Shown: positions 1 to 7,672 of the stretch, in pieces
Numbering within the stretch: position 1 is the stretch's first letter
How the letters are laid out: every line of letters starts with the position of its first letter
Assembly (NCBI RefSeq): GCF_018617485.1
Contig: NZ_JACSKH010000001.1
Span: 1,922,001 to 1,986,000, forward strand
DNA from: Exiguobacterium sp. s124
GTDB taxonomy: Bacteria > Bacillota > Bacilli > Exiguobacteriales > Exiguobacteriaceae
Direction of reading: 5' to 3'
Length of the DNA: 64,000 nucleotides
The notes under the pieces: model-generated
Database searches by the model: none
Seen by the model: only the letters and a program-made list of their open reading frames with translations
Told to the model about the DNA's origin: nothing
Program-made: the position numbers and the translations under genes

Positions 1-1017
1 TCCTTTCTCAGAACGGTCATCTTGTGCAGCACGTGTGTACCCTTCGACGACAGATCCAACGAATTCAAGGTGACTCGGGTTGTTCGCCAAGTTGAGACGT
101 ACTTCTTTTTGTTGCTCGACAACTTTTCGGTCAAGACCGAGGTGATATTTCACGTCGCCTGACCAACCGAAGTTGATCCCAATTGATCCTTCAGACGGAA
201 TCAATTCTTTGTTCGGTGCGTGCTGGAACTCCGCAAAGATCATCTCGTACGGCTTGCCGAGTACGTGAGCGAGTACGTTCAGACGTCCACGGTGCGCCAT
301 CCCGATGTTGATGTGTTCAGACCCGCTCGAGATGAGTCCGCCGACCATCGCGTCGAGTAACGGCACCATCGCATCCAATCCTTCGATGGAGAAGCGTTTC
401 TGTCCGACGTATGTCTTATGAAGGAATGATTCAAACAGTTCTGTCTCAGCCAGACGTTTGAACAATTCGATTTTTTCTTCTTTCGAGAAGGATTGCTTCA
501 ATGCACCTTGCTCGATTTGACGGCGAATCCACTTCTTCTCTTCCATATCGTCCAAATGGCGAAGTTCAATCGCGACCGTTCCTGTGTAGACGTCGAGCAA
601 GTGACGGAATAATTCGAGGGCACTCGCGTTCGGTTTCGGTGCATCGTCCGAAAGAAGACGAGCCGGAATTTGTTTCAAATCTTCTTCTGTCAAATCGTAA
701 CGAGACAGCTCGAATAACTCTTGTTCCCGCGGATGATCTTTCAATGGATAGATATCAGCTGCCTTATGACCGAACGCACGGATATCGTTGACGAGGCGTG
801 TCGCCGAGACGACTTTCTCCAAGTCAAACGACGGACCCGATACCGGTACTTCTGTCGGTGATGATTCTGGTGCCCCGTTCTCGTCGAAGTAACGACGTGT
901 CTCCTCATCGACCGAAGACGGGTCTTCCAAATATTGTTCGTATAGTTCAATGATGTAGCCTAAGTTAGGACCATAAAATGCTTGCGATTTCTCGTGAACA
1001 TTCGACGACTCTCCCAT
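1..1017 (-). CDS. odhA: 2-oxoglutarate dehydrogenase E1 component (3' part outside window)
   Basis: This is the thiamine-diphosphate E1 subunit of the 2-oxoglutarate dehydrogenase complex of the TCA cycle. The first 339 codons are present and the frame stays open to base 1, so the C-terminal part lies beyond the left edge. I translated it by hand. The N-terminus carries the E1 binding segment (GPNLGYIIELYEQYLEDP, about residues 15-32). Further on come FSIEGLDAMVPLLDAMV and MAHRGRLNVLAHVLGKP, both typical of OdhA/SucA. The ATG at 1017 follows an AAGGGGG ribosome binding site at a 9-base gap. A CcpA-type cre site lies just upstream, which fits carbon control of odhAB as known in Bacillus. Confidence 0.95.
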   Translation of the reverse strand, partial: MGESSNVHEKSQAFYGPNLGYIIELYEQYLEDPSSVDEETRRYFDENGAPESSPTEVPVSGPSFDLEKVVSATRLVNDIRAFGHKAADIYPLKDHPREQELFELSRYDLTEEDLKQIPARLLSDDAPKPNASALELFRHLLDVYTGTVAIELRHLDDMEEKKWIRRQIEQGALKQSFSKEEKIELFKRLAETELFESFLHKTYVGQKRFSIEGLDAMVPLLDAMVGGLISSGSEHINIGMAHRGRLNVLAHVLGKPYEMIFAEFQHAPNKELIPSEGSIGINFGWSGDVKYHLGLDRKVVEQQKEVRLNLANNPSHLEFVGSVVEGYTRAAQDDRSEKG

Positions 1018-1055
1018 TGAATAAATCCCCCTTATCCATTCCTAAACGTCCAATC

Positions 1056-1069
1056 TGTGAACGCTTTCA
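1056..1069 (-). promoter_or_regulatory. cre (CcpA) site in the odhA promoter
   Basis: Read on the minus strand this is TGAAAGCGTTCACA, one mismatch from the cre consensus TGWAANCGNTWNCA. It abuts a possible -10 (TAAAAT, minus strand, 1069-1074) and lies between that and the odhA start, a position suited to repression. CcpA control of odhAB is known in Bacillus; its use here is inferred. Confidence 0.6.
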
Positions 1070-1091
1070 TTTTAACATGTAGCCCGAAGCA

Positions 1092-1118
1092 GTTCACTCT
1101 TCTCTTACCCTAGTGAAC
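1092..1118. repeat. Inverted repeats in the odhA / ABC transporter gap
   Basis: The 336-base gap between odhA (1017) and the ABC ATPase (1354) holds no gene. It contains the dyad GTTCACT-N13-AGTGAAC (1092-1118), upstream of the odhA -10, and a second one, TCGATAAG-N5-CTTATCGA (1209-1229). Neither is followed by a T tract, so they look more like operators than terminators. No regulator can be assigned. Confidence 0.4.
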
Positions 1119-1353
1119 AAAACCAAATCTTGCCTCTTACGCTCAACTTCATACTACACCTTTCATGCGAGAAAGACCCTTACAAATTCACAATTCGTCC
1201 ATACTATTTCGATAAGTTTTGCTTATCGATAAATTGTGTCTCAACTCATTTGTTTCAACAATTTCAAAAAAGATGAAACCTTATTTCATACAAGGCCGTA
1301 GAAGGGGTGTAGGAAGCACACTAAAACTTTTAAACAGAAAGATAGGTGACCAC

Positions 1354-2286
1354 ATGTTATCCGTACAAAATGTCCATAAGAAAATGGGAAAAGCAACGGT
1401 ATTGACGAATGTCAGTTTTGATGTCGTCCCAGGTGAAATCTTTGGTTTCCTCGGGCCGAACGGCGCTGGGAAAACAACGACGATCCGAATCATTACAGGC
1501 CTCATGCCTGCAACACACGGTACCGTGACGGTCGATGGGTATGACGTCGCGAACAACCGCCAAGAGGCACTTAGTCGAATCGGAGCCATCGTCGAGAATC
1601 CGGCGTTTTATCCGTACATGACCGGTCGTGAGAACTTGATTCATGCCATGAACTTGATCCCGAACTTAAAGAAAGTCGATTTGAACGCACTTGGTGCGCT
1701 CGTCGGACTCGACGGAAAGCTCGATATGAAAGTCAAACAATACTCGCTCGGGATGAAACAGCGCCTCGGGATTGCCCGTGCCTTGTTGCATAATCCTAAA
1801 GTACTTATCCTTGATGAGCCGACAAACGGTCTCGACCCAGCCGGAATCGCCGATCTTCGAAATTACTTACGTCACCTCGCTGACCATCGCGGGATTGCCA
1901 TCCTCATTTCGAGTCACTTGTTGAGCGAAATGGAATTGATCACGGACCGCTTTGCCATCATCGACCAAGGACAAATCAAGTCGGTGGAAGACGGACAGAC
2001 GAAAGCAGATAGCGTCATCCTTTGTAAAGTCGCGAAAGAGCAGATGAGCGATGCGCTCGACGTCGCGGCTCTCGCTTTCGATGATGTGAAAATCATTCAA
2101 CAGTCTGCCGAATCGTTCATCGTGCCACGTCAGGAAACGGATATCCCTGTCTTATTGAAACAGTTGATCGAGCGTGACATCGCCGTCTACCAGATCGGGA
2201 TGAAGCACGAGTCGCTCGAAGAACAATTCTTGAAATTGACGAAAAAAGAAGGAGGTACAAACAATGCGTTCATTACTCAGCAATGA
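1354..2286 (+). CDS. ABC transporter ATP-binding protein (ABC-2 exporter type)
   Basis: This is the 310-residue cytoplasmic ATPase of an ABC-2 exporter. Visible motifs are Walker A GPNGAGKTTT (about residue 37), signature YSLGMKQRLGIARAL, Walker B VLILDEPTNGLDP and the switch His in ISSHLLSEME. The C-terminal 80 residues are the variable extension seen in BcrA/YhaQ-like ATPases. An in-frame reading frame extends upstream to 1219, but the ATG at 1354 has an AGGTGA site and starts exactly at the domain, so it is preferred. The permease gene overlaps its 3' end, so the two proteins are translationally linked. The substrate is unknown; relatives export peptides or antibiotics such as bacitracin. 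Confidence 0.88.
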   Translation: MLSVQNVHKKMGKATVLTNVSFDVVPGEIFGFLGPNGAGKTTTIRIITGLMPATHGTVTVDGYDVANNRQEALSRIGAIVENPAFYPYMTGRENLIHAMNLIPNLKKVDLNALGALVGLDGKLDMKVKQYSLGMKQRLGIARALLHNPKVLILDEPTNGLDPAGIADLRNYLRHLADHRGIAILISSHLLSEMELITDRFAIIDQGQIKSVEDGQTKADSVILCKVAKEQMSDALDVAALAFDDVKIIQQSAESFIVPRQETDIPVLLKQLIERDIAVYQIGMKHESLEEQFLKLTKKEGGTNNAFITQQ

Positions 2287-3001
2287 ATGGATGAAGTGGC
2301 GTCGCACGATTAAACCTTACGTCGCCTTAGGCGTATACACCGCGATCATTCTCATCGTATACGCCGTATTGGCGAGCGGAAATGGTACACCGGAAGCGGC
2401 ATCGTTCTTTGAATTCTCAACGATGGGCGCCATCGCCTTCCTCAGCATCTTTACCATCGTCTTCACGGCCGAGATGGTCGGGAATGAGCTGAAATTTGAT
2501 ACGTTGAAGCATCTCTTGATGAGTCCGTATTCTCGAGACCGCATCTTATTATCAAAACTCGTCATGTCCGTCCTCGTCATGTTGCTCCAATTCGTCTTTA
2601 TCCTAATCGTCGCGTTCGGGTTCTCACTCACGTTAGACGGTTCTGTCACATGGGACGTCGTGCGACCAATCCTCATCAGCGTGAGTGGACCGATCTTCAT
2701 CATCTTCTTGACGCTTATGTTCTCGGTCGTCTTCAAATCGGTCGGTGTCGTCATCGGTTTCACGGTGCTCGCGAACTTTGCCTCAAGTATTATCGGTGGT
2801 CTTCTCGTCGCCTGGAAACCTGAACTCGCAAAATGGATTGTCTTCTTGCATACCGACCTTTCGATTTATGACGTTAACCCTGAGTTTATGAAAGCGATGG
2901 ACGCTACGATGGGCTTCTCGATCTTCTATGTCGCCCTTCATATCATCGCCTTCTATCTCATCACGGCCTTTATGTTCCGTAGCAAAACGTTCGCGGAATA
3001 A
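2264..3001 (+). CDS. ABC-2 type transporter permease
   Basis: This 245-residue membrane subunit partners the preceding ATPase, which it overlaps by 23 bases; its AAGGAGGT site lies inside the ATPase gene. It has six hydrophobic segments: near residues 18-38, 52-73, 100-125, 136-160, 165-190 and 215-238. The layout, with a loop reading ELKFDTLKHLLMSPYSR after helix 2, is typical of ABC-2 permeases of the ABC-2 membrane_4 kind. A terminator follows directly. Substrate is not predictable. Confidence 0.85.
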   Translation: MRSLLSNEWMKWRRTIKPYVALGVYTAIILIVYAVLASGNGTPEAASFFEFSTMGAIAFLSIFTIVFTAEMVGNELKFDTLKHLLMSPYSRDRILLSKLVMSVLVMLLQFVFILIVAFGFSLTLDGSVTWDVVRPILISVSGPIFIIFLTLMFSVVFKSVGVVIGFTVLANFASSIIGGLLVAWKPELAKWIVFLHTDLSIYDVNPEFMKAMDATMGFSIFYVALHIIAFYLITAFMFRSKTFAE

Positions 3002-3007
3002 ACATTC

Positions 3008-3048
3008 AATCCCTTTCATTCGATTCGTTCGAGTGACAAGGGATTTTT
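3008..3048 (+). terminator. Terminator after the ABC permease
   Basis: AATCCCTT (3008-3015) pairs with AAGGGATT (3038-3045), with a further inner stem TCATTCGA/TCGAGTGA, followed by a T run to 3048. Confidence 0.8.
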
Positions 3049-3175
3049 CTTGTATGATTTTGTAAGTGTGACTCTTCTCCTTCACCTTTGTCACACAACC
3101 TCAACATTCTGTCGGAAGCCGCTTCGGTGCATACGATATGATGAAGATAACAAGTTTGGAAAAGGATGTGACAAC

Positions 3176-3370
3176 ATGGCTCTCACGATTGGGTTAGCAT
3201 TGCTCGTCTGTTTGATTGCACTCATTTTCACCATCATGGTCGGTCTCGGGAAAGACCGCTCCACGTATAGCCAAAAGAAGAGCTGGTCGATGGTTTCTTG
3301 GCTCTACATCATCTTGCTCCCTGTCTCGTTTATCGGACTCGGACTTCTCTATTATTTCATTACGAAGTAA
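3176..3370 (+). CDS. Small two-helix membrane protein, function unknown
   Basis: A 64-residue protein with two clear transmembrane helices (about residues 3-24 and 40-61) joined by a polar loop containing YSQKKSWS. The ATG at 3176 is preceded by an AAAGGATG site 6-8 bases away; an earlier in-frame start at 3050 lies in a non-coding-looking stretch and is not used. It stands alone between two terminators. I recognise no family. The short length and simple topology fit the many small membrane proteins of Bacillales. Confidence 0.6.
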   Translation: MALTIGLALLVCLIALIFTIMVGLGKDRSTYSQKKSWSMVSWLYIILLPVSFIGLGLLYYFITK

Positions 3371-3372
3371 CG

Positions 3373-3413
3373 AAAAAAATCACGATGCCAGAATATAGGC
3401 ATCGTGATTTTTT
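3373..3413. terminator. Shared bidirectional terminator
   Basis: AAATCACGATGCC and GGCATCGTGATTT form a near-perfect stem with an 8-base loop, with A and T runs on either side. It can serve both the + strand small membrane gene and the - strand exporter gene. Confidence 0.85.
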
Positions 3414-4192
3414 CATGCGATCAAGTCGCTCCAAATTTTAACGGTACTCGCTAAGATGAGTAACGCCAAAATCCATTGAAGTGCTTTTGTATTCATATTT
3501 TTCCCGACATTTGCCCCGATCGGCGCGGCGATTAGACTCGCGATGATCATGATGATAGCTGGCTCCCAAACGATTTGGTCGGTAATGATTTTACCGAACG
3601 TCGAACCAATCGACGAGATGAACGTGATAGCGAGTGAACTGGCGATTGCCATCTTCGTCGGGATCCGTAAGACGACAAGCATGATTGGCATGAGAATGAA
3701 TGCCCCCGCTGCCCCGACGATACCAGCTGCGATTCCCACGATGAACGCTGAACTTGCCGCGATCACCTTGTTGAACTGCACTTGGTCGAGTGGCATGTCG
3801 TCCACTTGTGGTTTCGGCAAGAACATCATGATCGTCGCAATCGTCGCAAGGATGGCATATACGACATTAATCATCGTCTCAGATAAAATGGTCGACCCGT
3901 ACCCTCCGATGAAGCTTCCGATCAAGACCGACACACCCATGTAAAGAATCAACTGCTTGTTTAAATATCCACCTTTACGATAGGCATAAATTCCACCGAT
4001 CGTCGCAAAGAACACTTGAATGGCGCTAATCCCTGACACCTCGTGCGCGCTAAAAGCGGCAAATCCTAAAAGCGGTGGAATATACAACAACATCGGATAT
4101 TTAATGATCGACCCACCAATCCCGACCATTCCAGAAATGAATGACCCGATAAATCCAATTAGAAAGATTGTAATGATAAACCCGAACTCCAT
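3413..4192 (-). CDS. TauE/SafE family sulfite/sulfur-anion exporter
   Basis: A 259-residue polytopic protein with about eight hydrophobic segments in two repeats. It has family sequences GFIGSFISGMVGIGGSIIKYPML at the N-terminus (Gly-rich, residues 13-35) and AAGIVGAAGAFILMPIMLV in the second half. TauE proteins carry sulfite or related organosulfur anions out of the cell. Its neighbours, two rhodaneses and a persulfide dioxygenase, make export of sulfite or thiosulfate the likely role, as for the TauE of the staphylococcal cst operon. It is co-directional with and 32 bases downstream of the membrane rhodanese, so both probably come from the operator-controlled promoter near 4632-4661. Confidence 0.85.
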   Translation of the reverse strand: MEFGFIITIFLIGFIGSFISGMVGIGGSIIKYPMLLYIPPLLGFAAFSAHEVSGISAIQVFFATIGGIYAYRKGGYLNKQLILYMGVSVLIGSFIGGYGSTILSETMINVVYAILATIATIMMFLPKPQVDDMPLDQVQFNKVIAASSAFIVGIAAGIVGAAGAFILMPIMLVVLRIPTKMAIASSLAITFISSIGSTFGKIITDQIVWEPAIIMIIASLIAAPIGANVGKNMNTKALQWILALLILASTVKIWSDLIA

Positions 4193-4224
4193 ATAGACTC
4201 CTCCATTATTTTCGTATTCTCTTC

Positions 4225-4599
4225 TTATTCAGAAGCTTCCCAAGCCATCATACCGCCAGACACGTCATAGATTTCCGTATAGCCAGCATCCTGTAATTGA
4301 CTAGCAGCCTGGGCACTTCGGTTACCACTCCGACAAATGACGTAAATCGGCTCGTCTTTCGGATAGGGTAATTGCTCTGCATCTAATGAAGAAAGTGGTG
4401 CGTTCACCGACCCTTCAATATGCCCCCCATCGTATTCCGATACTTCGCGTACATCAAGAAGCGTTATTTCCTCGTTTTCCAATTTGTTTTGTAGAGTTTC
4501 AACGTCAATTTTCATAATTCCATCCTTTTCTGATGTGATTACAAAGATAAAAATTGCGATAACAGCCAAAGTTCCGACAAATAAGGAAATTTTATTCAT
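4225..4599 (-). CDS. Membrane-anchored rhodanese-like protein
   Basis: A 124-residue protein with one N-terminal transmembrane helix (residues 4-22) and a single rhodanese domain. The catalytic Cys is at about residue 89 in VICRSGNRS, with the DVREVSEYDGGHIEGS signature before it. Rhodaneses carry sulfane sulfur as a Cys persulfide. The anchor suggests it works at the membrane, possibly next to the TauE exporter encoded downstream. The ATG at 4599 is chosen over the GTG at 4623, because the GGAGGG site lies between them, 4-5 bases before the ATG. Confidence 0.85.
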   Translation of the reverse strand: MNKISLFVGTLAVIAIFIFVITSEKDGIMKIDVETLQNKLENEEITLLDVREVSEYDGGHIEGSVNAPLSSLDAEQLPYPKDEPIYVICRSGNRSAQAASQLQDAGYTEIYDVSGGMMAWEASE

Positions 4600-4623
4600 T
4601 TTTCTCCCTCCAATTCTTTTCAC

Positions 4624-4661
4624 TTGCGCTCATTATACCTTAGGGGGTATATTAAAGCCAA
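4624..4661. promoter_or_regulatory. Divergent promoters with a CsoR/CstR-like operator
   Basis: The palindrome ATACC-TTAGGG-GGTAT lies at 4635-4650. It sits inside the spacers of two facing promoters. On the minus strand, TTGGCT (4656-4661) and TATAAT (4632-4637) are 18 bases apart. On the plus strand, TTGCGC (4624-4629) and TATATT (4648-4653) are also 18 bases apart. ATACC...GGTAT with a G tract is the form bound by CsoR-family repressors, and CstR (persulfide sensing) is the member that controls exactly this gene set in Staphylococcus. Binding here is inferred. Confidence 0.7.
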
Positions 4662-4714
4662 CGAAACATTCTCGTTGCCAAAAACCTTAAACATGAAAAG
4701 GAGATCAAAGACTC

Positions 4715-5011
4715 ATGAAGACGATTACGACTACTGAATTAGAAGCGCTACTTCAAGCAGACGACTCACTCAACCTCATCGATGTGCGAGAGGTGGACGA
4801 ATTTGCAGGAGGTCACATCAAACAAGCGAAAAATGTACCACTTTCTGAATTCGGGGCGAAAGTCGATGAGCTCGATCGCTCTAAACCGATTCACGTCATT
4901 TGCGCAGCCGGCGGACGCAGCATGAACGCATCTGCTTATCTCGACTCACTCGGGTTCGACGTCACGAACGTCGACGGTGGGATGATGAGCTGGCAAGGCG
5001 AAGTCGAATAA
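4715..5011 (+). CDS. Single-domain rhodanese
   Basis: A 98-residue cytoplasmic sulfurtransferase domain. The active-site Cys is residue 63 in VICAAGGRS, and the LIDVREVDEFAGGHI element is at residues 20-35. It has no signal or membrane segment, so it is the soluble counterpart of the anchored rhodanese on the other side of the divergent promoter. It lies 31 bases before the CstB-like gene, surely in one operon with it. CstA of the staphylococcal cst operon is a longer rhodanese-TusA-TusE protein, so this gene is similar in place but not in architecture. Confidence 0.9.
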   Translation: MKTITTTELEALLQADDSLNLIDVREVDEFAGGHIKQAKNVPLSEFGAKVDELDRSKPIHVICAAGGRSMNASAYLDSLGFDVTNVDGGMMSWQGEVE

Positions 5012-5042
5012 ACGATTACTTTACTCATAGGGGGAAATTAAT

Positions 5043-6443
5043 ATGCTATTACGTTATTTTTATGATGAGAAATTAGCACAAGCTTCATATATGGTCGGTT
5101 GCCAAATGACGGGAGAAGCGATTGTCATCGATCCGGCCCGTAACATCGAGCCTTATCTCCAAGAAGCGAAAAAAGAAGGCATGAACATTGTCGCAACGGC
5201 AGAGACGCATATCCATGCGGACTTTGTATCCGGTTCACTCGAACTCGCGAAGCACACAGGTTCGAAAGCCTATCTATCAGACGAAGGCGATGCTTCTTGG
5301 AAGTATGCATTCGCGAAAGAAATCGATGCACAACTCGTCAAAGAAGGCGACACATTCAAAATCGGTAACGTGACACTCGAAGTCATGCATACACCTGGTC
5401 ACACACCGGAACACATCTCGTTCCTTCTTTATGACCGCAACCAGACACAACCGATGGGAATCTTCACAGGTGACTTCGTCTTCGTCGGAGATATCGGTCG
5501 CCCTGACCTTCTCGAAGAAGCAGCAGGTGTGAAAGGAACGACGGCAATCGGTGCGGAACAAATGTTTGATTCGCTCAAGAAGTTCATGGCGCTTCCTGAC
5601 TTCGTTCAAGTTTGGCCAGGACACGGCGCTGGTAGCGCTTGTGGGAAAGCACTCGGTGCGATTCCAACATCGACGGTCGGTTACGAAAAAGCGACGAACT
5701 GGGCGCTTCAAATGACGGACAAAGATGCCTTCATCAAAGAGTTGACGACGGATCAACCAGAACCGCCGAACTACTTCGCCATGATGAAGAAAGTGAACAA
5801 AGAAGGCATTCAAGTGACGACAGATATCGCTCGTCCTGAAGTCGTCGGGTCGGACCGTCTTGATACACTCGTCGAAGAGACACAGGTCGTCGACACGCGT
5901 AAAGGCGAAGACTTCGCAAATGGTCACGTACCAGGGACAATCAACATCCCATACAACAATAAGTTCGTCTCTTGGGCTGGCTGGCTCGTCAACTTCGACA
6001 AAGACATCACGGTTATCGCAAGTGCAGAGAACGTTGATCAAGTACAAACCGATCTTCAATCAATCGGTCTCGATCGCCTTCGTTTCATCGTCCCTGTCGA
6101 AGAACTCGACGCATCACTCGCGACGGAAACGTATACGGACGTGACAGCAGAGGAAGCGATCGAAGCTGCCGAAAAAGGTGACGTGTTCGTCCTCGACGTT
6201 CGTAACGCGACAGAATGGAACGCAAGCCATTACGAAAAGGCAGAGCGTATCCTTCTCGGTAAACTCACACGTGATCACGAAGGGCTTCCGAAAGACCAAA
6301 CGATTGCGGTCCATTGTGCATCAGGCGTCCGCTCACGCATGGCGGCAAGTGTCCTTCAATCGCTCGGTTACAAAGATATCCACAACATCTTGGGTGGCTA
6401 CGGCGCGATGAAGACTGTCTTGAACGCTCAACAAATCAAGTAA
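5043..6443 (+). CDS. cstB: CstB-like persulfide dioxygenase-rhodanese fusion
   Basis: A 466-residue protein of three domains. Residues 1-240 form a metallo-beta-lactamase/ETHE1-type dioxygenase: the ligand motif THIHAD has His56, His58 and Asp60, with HTPGHTPEH near 116-124 and TGDFVFVGDIGRPDL at 142-156. Residues about 270-370 form a rhodanese fold whose Cys position is lost (VIASAENVDQ), a pseudo-rhodanese. Residues about 375-466 form an active rhodanese with Cys425 in VHCASGVRSRM. The order MBL, pseudo-rhodanese, rhodanese is that of staphylococcal CstB, which oxidises persulfides and yields thiosulfate. The last residue of the usual HxHxDH motif is Phe61, not His; it is not one of the iron ligands in ETHE1-type enzymes. 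Confidence 0.88.
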   Translation: MLLRYFYDEKLAQASYMVGCQMTGEAIVIDPARNIEPYLQEAKKEGMNIVATAETHIHADFVSGSLELAKHTGSKAYLSDEGDASWKYAFAKEIDAQLVKEGDTFKIGNVTLEVMHTPGHTPEHISFLLYDRNQTQPMGIFTGDFVFVGDIGRPDLLEEAAGVKGTTAIGAEQMFDSLKKFMALPDFVQVWPGHGAGSACGKALGAIPTSTVGYEKATNWALQMTDKDAFIKELTTDQPEPPNYFAMMKKVNKEGIQVTTDIARPEVVGSDRLDTLVEETQVVDTRKGEDFANGHVPGTINIPYNNKFVSWAGWLVNFDKDITVIASAENVDQVQTDLQSIGLDRLRFIVPVEELDASLATETYTDVTAEEAIEAAEKGDVFVLDVRNATEWNASHYEKAERILLGKLTRDHEGLPKDQTIAVHCASGVRSRMAASVLQSLGYKDIHNILGGYGAMKTVLNAQQIK

Positions 6444-6464
6444 TGCTATACTGACAATAAATAT

Positions 6465-6495
6465 GGCGCCCGCTTCGAGAGGGCGCCTTTTGTTT
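6465..6495 (+). terminator. Terminator after the rhodanese/cstB operon
   Basis: GGCGCCC (6465-6471) and GGGCGCC (6481-6487) form a 7-bp GC stem, followed by TTTTGTTT. Confidence 0.85.
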
Positions 6496-6508
6496 AGGAG
6501 GGAAAGAC

Positions 6509-7630
6509 GTGGTCGCTATCGGTCCACTCAACATTCGTTTCGATTTACTCTTTTTTTTAGTAAGCCTTGGTATCCTCTACGGGATCTTCCGTTTCCTCGG
6601 TTTGACGAGTAAGCAACGTGAAGCCGTCATCGGTACATGGTTTTATGGATTTCTTGTCTGGAAAGGAAGCGCGATCGTCATCGGTCTGTTGACGACACGT
6701 GACCTATCGCTTGCCCTCTATGCTACAGGAGGCGTATGGTCTCAATGGATTGCGGCTGCTGTCGTCCTTTTGTTCGTCTATCGACTCGATCGAGACCTTT
6801 TAGGATATTGGATGCTGAGTGGGCTCCTCATCTGGCTCGGGATGACACTCGCGGTTCCGGTATACGGGACGATTTTGAATTTTTCCGACCAGCCGATTCA
6901 TCTATGGAGCGCCGTCCTCATTCTTCTACTACTCGGAACGACGTGGCGATGGATGCATGCGCCAACGCGAGGACGCATTCTTTGGACCGCATTCGGCGCA
7001 TCTGGCATTTGGCTGTTTCAGTCGTATACGGTCGGGCAGGTTCAATGGTGGATGATTGGGATTGTCTTCATCCTGTTCGGGCTTTCGCTCTATGTCGCTC
7101 GCCCTTCAAAGAAAGCGATTCAAGTGAGTATCGGTGTCCTCGTCTTGCTCGCGGTCGTGAATGCTGCCCTGCCGGAACGTACTACGCAAACTGTCACCAC
7201 GGAGACGGCATCGACCGGTCTAAACATCGGGCAAATCCCCCCTTCGTTTGAGTTACAACGAACTGACGGGAGTACGTTCGACTTAGCGTCGCTACACGGC
7301 CAATACGTCGTCGTGAACTTCTGGGCGTCCTGGTGTCCTCCATGTCGCGCAGAGATGCCAGATATGGCTGCGTTTGCGAAAGAGCGAGACGACGTGACCA
7401 TCGTCGCCGTCAACACGACGACGAGCGAACGTGACCCGGACAATGCCATCTCGTTCGTCGAACCGTACGAAGACGCGTTTACTGTCGTCTATGACCGTGA
7501 CGGTCAAGTCGGGGATGCGTACCGAATTCAGGCGATGCCGACGACGTATGTGCTCGATGAATCCGGTGTGATCATCGCAAAACAATTCGGTGCCATCGAC
7601 AAGAATTGGCTCAATGCCCAACTGAACTGA
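6509..7630 (+). CDS. Polytopic membrane protein fused to a TlpA/ResA thiol-disulfide oxidoreductase
   Basis: A 373-residue protein. The first 230 residues hold about seven hydrophobic helices with an Lgt-like or DsbD-like look but no motif I can place. After a linker rich in Thr comes a thioredoxin fold of the TlpA/ResA type from about residue 240, with the redox pair Cys276-Cys279 in WASWCPPCRAEMP and the cis-Pro loop AMPTTYVLD. The domain would face outside, reducing or oxidising thiols there. It follows the persulfide operon after a terminator, so a link to extracellular sulfur chemistry is possible but not shown. The start is a GTG at 6509, 6 bases after AGGAGGG. Membrane-TlpA fusions of this form are not common. 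Confidence 0.8.
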   Translation: MVAIGPLNIRFDLLFFLVSLGILYGIFRFLGLTSKQREAVIGTWFYGFLVWKGSAIVIGLLTTRDLSLALYATGGVWSQWIAAAVVLLFVYRLDRDLLGYWMLSGLLIWLGMTLAVPVYGTILNFSDQPIHLWSAVLILLLLGTTWRWMHAPTRGRILWTAFGASGIWLFQSYTVGQVQWWMIGIVFILFGLSLYVARPSKKAIQVSIGVLVLLAVVNAALPERTTQTVTTETASTGLNIGQIPPSFELQRTDGSTFDLASLHGQYVVVNFWASWCPPCRAEMPDMAAFAKERDDVTIVAVNTTTSERDPDNAISFVEPYEDAFTVVYDRDGQVGDAYRIQAMPTTYVLDESGVIIAKQFGAIDKNWLNAQLN

Positions 7631-7634
7631 ACAT

Positions 7635-7672
7635 GACAAAACCGCCGACATTGATTTGTCGGCGGTTTTGTC
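7635..7672. terminator. Shared bidirectional terminator
   Basis: GACAAAACCGCCGACA and its exact complement flank a 6-base loop. The convergent TlpA-fusion and nfrA genes both end here. Confidence 0.9.

Noticed and set aside
1219-1353. Longer N-terminus for the ABC ATPase
   Set aside because: The extra 45 residues have no homologue pattern and contain the ribosome binding site of the ATG at 1354.
5277-6059. 260-codon open frame opposite the cstB-like gene
   Set aside because: His/Arg/Asp/Val-rich translation typical of the antisense of a codon-biased gene; no ribosome binding site.
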